Of a DNA stretch of 8,171 nucleotides, positions 6,823 through 8,171 are shown in pieces. Each line of letters starts with the position of its first letter. Position 1 is the first letter of the stretch. The DNA comes from an uncultured bacterium (GTDB lineage: Bacteria > Patescibacteriota > CALEFQ01), in the NCBI GenBank assembly GCA_937877125.1, contig CALEFQ010000054.1:1-8171 (forward strand), read 5' to 3'. Below the pieces are notes generated by a model that saw only the letters and a list, made by a program, of their open reading frames with translations, searched no databases and was not told where the DNA came from. A program made the position numbers and the translations under genes.

Positions 6823-6894
6823 TGGTCTTTGGTCTTTAGTCGTTGGTCTTTAGCCATCTGGCCAAAGACTAAAGACAAAAGACTAAAGACTTTA
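6823..6894. repeat. inverted array of GTCTTTAG words before dnaG
   Basis: Left arm (about 6823-6852) repeats GGTCTTTGG/GGTCTTTAG words on the plus strand. After a short centre containing CCATCTGGCC, the right arm (about 6862-6894) repeats AAAGACTAAAGAC, its reverse complement. The transcript upstream of the dnaG ATG could fold into a long, imperfect, AU-rich hairpin. It could be an expression-control element, a mobile repeat or both. No Shine-Dalgarno for dnaG is visible in it. Confidence 0.6.
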
Positions 6895-6972
6895 GAATAA
6901 AAGAATCGCCAAAATCACCAGCACGATGACCGGAATCAAGAGCAGTCCCCAATTTTTGATTAAACGCGGCAT
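6892..6972 (-). CDS. possible 26-residue single-pass membrane peptide
   Basis: A short frame, ATG to TAA, encodes MPRLIKNWG followed by a 17-residue hydrophobic stretch (LLLIPVIVLVILAILLF). This gives a positively charged N terminus and one predicted membrane span. Its stop codon overlaps the outer edge of the inverted word array upstream of dnaG. The charge pattern and the uninterrupted hydrophobic segment argue for a real peptide. The lack of a strong ribosome binding site and the very short length argue against it. I do not recognise a family. Confidence 0.35.
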   Translation of the reverse strand: MPRLIKNWGLLLIPVIVLVILAILLF

Positions 6973-7000
6973 TAATTAGTTGTTAGTTGCTTGAGCGAGG

Positions 7001-7145
7001 TCCTTCGATTCCTCTTCGCTACGCTCGGGGTCTCTCAGGGCTAGTGCTGATCATCTTCTTGGTAGCATCTCCACCCTGAGTAAGCTCCGAAGGCTTCGAC
7101 CTGAGGGCTCAGCCCGAAGGGCGAAGTGAGGAGCGCATCGAAGGG
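7001..7145. repeat. dispersed hairpin repeat, copy A, at the 3' end of tRNA-Pro(GGG)
   Basis: This non-coding stretch is homologous to 7543-7655. Shared blocks are TCCTTCGA, CTAGTGCT, then from CCACCCTGAGTAAGCTCCGAA to GAGCGCATCGAAGGGTGG. The latter part has CCACCCT/AGGGTGG ends and an inner GCTCC/GGAGC stem, so it can fold as a hairpin. Its closing TGG is the complement of the tRNA-encoded CCA. Copy A carries an extra block of about 30 bases (7092-7121) that copy B lacks. I see no gene in it. Confidence 0.75.
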
Positions 7146-7223
7146 TGGTCGGGGCGGAGAGATTCGAACTCTCGATCTCATGCACCCCATGCATGCGCCT
7201 TAGACCAGCTGGGCCACGCCCCG
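7146..7223 (-). tRNA. tRNA-Pro(GGG)
   Basis: A complete cloverleaf on the minus strand. Acceptor CGGGGCG pairs with CGCCCCG, giving the C1-G72 pair typical of bacterial tRNA-Pro. The D-loop AGCTGGTCTA has the usual GG. Anticodon stem CATGC/GCATG holds loop ATGGGGT (anticodon GGG, G37). The T-arm GAGAG/CTCTC has the normal loop TTCGAAT. A73 and an encoded CCA (7146-7148) follow, and the CCA runs straight into repeat copy A. Confidence 0.95.
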
Positions 7224-7262
7224 AGGGTGCTTCATATTGAAATTCACGCGAACTATAAAGTA

Positions 7263-7523
7263 TTACCGGATCGGTTTGCCATATTTTATTAGATTCTCTT
7301 TCTTTTCTCGCCGCCAGCTCTTAATCTGATTCTCGCGTTTCTTAGCTTCTATAAAATCGCCGTATATCTCGTAATAAACCAATCTTATCGGGAGCTTATT
7401 CTTAGTGTATAAGCACCCACTACCACATTGGTGGTCAACGATTCTTCGTCTTAAGTTCTTAGTAAATCCAATATATAAATCACCGTCTCGGCAGCGAAGA
7501 ATATAAACAAAATATTTCTTCAT
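7263..7523 (-). CDS. GIY-YIG domain protein (YhbQ-like) upstream of tRNA-Pro(GGG)
   Basis: An 86-residue GIY-YIG protein starting at MKKYFVYILRCRDG. I prefer this start over one 13 codons upstream because an AGGAGGG site (7526-7532) sits just before it and the longer form would reach into a dispersed repeat. Signature strands are VYI (6-8) and YIG (17-19). Then come NLRRRIVDH with Arg25-27 and His31, and the presumed catalytic Glu64 in AKKRENQIKSWRREKKENLI. That last block is typical of the YhbQ/UPF0213 group and differs from the EKYFKTGSGK type of the other two genes here. The two subgroups thus share the same genomic setting. Its stop lies 39 bases before the tRNA 5' end on the same strand. 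A nicking or repair nuclease activity is inferred from the fold only. Confidence 0.88.
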   Translation of the reverse strand: MKKYFVYILRCRDGDLYIGFTKNLRRRIVDHQCGSGCLYTKNKLPIRLVYYEIYGDFIEAKKRENQIKSWRREKKENLIKYGKPIR

Positions 7524-7542
7524 GGCCCTCCTAAAATCGTTG

Positions 7543-7655
7543 TCCTTCGACTCCCCCGCCAAAGGCGGGTTCGCTCAGGACTAGTGCTAATCACCTTCTT
7601 AGCAGCACCTCCACCCTGAGTAAGCTCCGAACGAAGTGAGGAGCGCATCGAAGGG
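7543..7655. repeat. dispersed hairpin repeat, copy B, at the 3' end of tRNA-Pro(CGG)
   Basis: The second copy of the repeat seen at 7001-7145, without the 30-base extra block. It contains a separate small hairpin, CCCGCC/GGCGGG, near 7555-7569. The CCACCCT...AGGGTGG part (7611-7658) again ends on the complement of the tRNA CCA. It lies between the GIY-YIG gene start (7523) and the tRNA-Pro(CGG) 3' end. No gene seen. Confidence 0.75.
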
Positions 7656-7732
7656 TGGTCGGGGTGGTGGGATTCGCACCCACGATCTCTGCGACCCGAA
7701 CGCAGCGCCTTGGACTACTGGGCCACACCCCG
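7656..7732 (-). tRNA. tRNA-Pro(CGG) with unusual D- and T-loops
   Basis: The cloverleaf on the minus strand has acceptor CGGGGTG/CACCCCG, anticodon stem CTGCG/CGCAG with loop TTCGGGT (anticodon CGG, G37), T-stem GTGGG/CCCAC, A73 and encoded CCA (7656-7658). Two conserved loop positions are altered. The T-loop reads TGCGAAT, so position 55 is G rather than U. The D-loop AGTAGTCCA lacks the G18-G19 pair of bases. Its first 18 bases overlap the end of the upstream GIY-YIG gene. Confidence 0.93.
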
Positions 7733-8017
7733 ACTACGGCCTAACCGAGGAATCTCATACGAAAATATTTGCTCTAATTGTAAAATTCGCTTTTTAAGGA
7801 TCGCTTTGCCGGAACCGGTCTTGAAATATTTTTCTAGCTTCCTCGCTCTGCCTTCGCCGCACACCAAGATCGCCGAAATAATTTTCCAAGGTCGATAACA
7901 CTTGGTCGCCAAGCAAAAACCGTTATTATGATGCCACAACCTTCGCTGTAGATTATTGGTAGAACCAATATAGATCTGGTTGTTCATCTCACTTAAGATG
8001 ATATAAACACACCACAT
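7715..8017 (-). CDS. GIY-YIG domain protein overlapping tRNA-Pro(CGG)
   Basis: A 100-residue GIY-YIG protein. An AGGAGGG site (8020-8026) two bases before the ATG fixes the start, and MWCVYIILS begins directly with the first signature strand. VYI is at 4-6 and YIG at 16-18, followed by NNLQRRLWHH (Arg25/26, His29/30), then YRPWKI. The presumed catalytic Glu62 lies in RKLEKYFKTGSGKAILKKRI, the same subtype as the gene at 2832-3086. The core ends near residue 78, and a tail of about 22 residues continues into the tRNA. Codons 96-100 (RGVAQ) and the TAG are exactly the first 18 bases of tRNA-Pro(CGG). The overlap may mean the gene was captured or inserted next to the tRNA and ran on to the first available stop. 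Nuclease function is inferred from the fold. Confidence 0.87.
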   Translation of the reverse strand: MWCVYIILSEMNNQIYIGSTNNLQRRLWHHNNGFCLATKCYRPWKIISAILVCGEGRARKLEKYFKTGSGKAILKKRILQLEQIFSYEIPRLGRSRGVAQ

Positions 8018-8081
8018 TTCCCTCCTGTCACAAGATATTTTAATGATGCGGACAGCTTAACAATAATTATCTAATAGGTCC
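8018..8081. other. non-coding leader of the last GIY-YIG gene
   Basis: AT-rich stretch that holds the AGGAGGG ribosome site (8020-8026) of the GIY-YIG gene at its left end. I see no tRNA, second gene or convincing promoter pair in the rest. It separates the GIY-YIG gene from the tandem repeat at the window edge. Confidence 0.5.
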
Positions 8082-8171
8082 TGGCCTGCCAGACGAAGCC
8101 TGTGAAACGAGCGAACTGTGGCCTGCCAGACGAAGCCTGTGAAACGAGTGAAGTGTGGCCTGCCAGACGAA
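8082..8171. repeat. 37-bp direct tandem repeat, cut by window edge
   Basis: Units begin at 8082, 8119 and 8156, each with TGGCCTGCCAGACGAA; the second half reads GCCTGTGAAACGAG then a slightly variable end. The first two units differ at two bases and the third is truncated by the window. Units follow each other with no spacers. The GCCTGCC core is related in style to the GC-rich palindromes elsewhere in the window. Confidence 0.85.

Noticed and set aside
7524..7562. 13-codon longer start for the GIY-YIG gene upstream of tRNA-Pro(GGG)
   Set aside because: The extension reaches into dispersed repeat copy B, while an AGGAGGG site lies directly before the ATG at 7523, where the family homology begins.
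8082..8171. CRISPR array
   Set aside because: The 37-bp units follow each other directly without unique spacers, and no cas gene is in view.

Overview
The window looks like a chromosome fragment of a small-genome bacterium, most likely a member of the Candidate Phyla Radiation (Patescibacteria, Parcubacteria-like). This rests on four traits that often occur together there: tiny stand-alone GIY-YIG proteins, a 23S-rRNA-intervening-sequence-type four-helix-bundle protein, many short palindromic dispersed repeats, and a minimal dnaG-rpoD pair. No marker gene fixes the lineage, so this is an inference. TGA ends at least one gene (the four-helix-bundle gene), so the standard bacterial code fits. 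Every gene I accept lies on the minus strand, so transcription runs from high to low coordinates.

From right to left: (1) 6892-8171 is an accessory, repeat-rich tRNA region. It has a 37-bp tandem repeat at the window edge, then two modules that each consist of a GIY-YIG gene, a tRNA-Pro and a dispersed hairpin repeat. The tRNAs read CGG and GGG. A possible 26-residue membrane peptide follows. (2) 3721-6822 is the housekeeping core: primase (dnaG), then 9 bp later the primary sigma factor (rpoD), which carries a very basic N-terminal extension. (3) 3163-3719 holds a four-helix-bundle gene enclosed by inverted copies of an AT-rich leader that includes its ribosome binding site. (4) 2592-3156 holds an intact tRNA-Asn(GTT), two 5'-half copies of the same tRNA each carrying a 20-bp palindrome in the D-arm, a third GIY-YIG gene caught between those copies, and a terminator downstream of the tRNA. 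(5) 96-2468 is a compact run of four small metabolic or hydrolase-type genes: degenerate HAD-like protein, metallo-beta-lactamase-fold hydrolase, S51 peptidase and SDR oxidoreductase.

The most striking pattern is the repeated pairing of GIY-YIG genes with tRNA genes. All three GIY-YIG genes lie immediately 5' of a tRNA or tRNA fragment on the same strand. Two of them take their stop codon from inside the tRNA sequence. One tRNA is surrounded by duplicated 5' halves that break in the anticodon loop. Both tRNA-Pro genes have a hairpin repeat fused to the encoded CCA end. Together these suggest a family of tRNA-associated mobile endonuclease cassettes. That reading is inference from arrangement; no activity can be read from the sequence.
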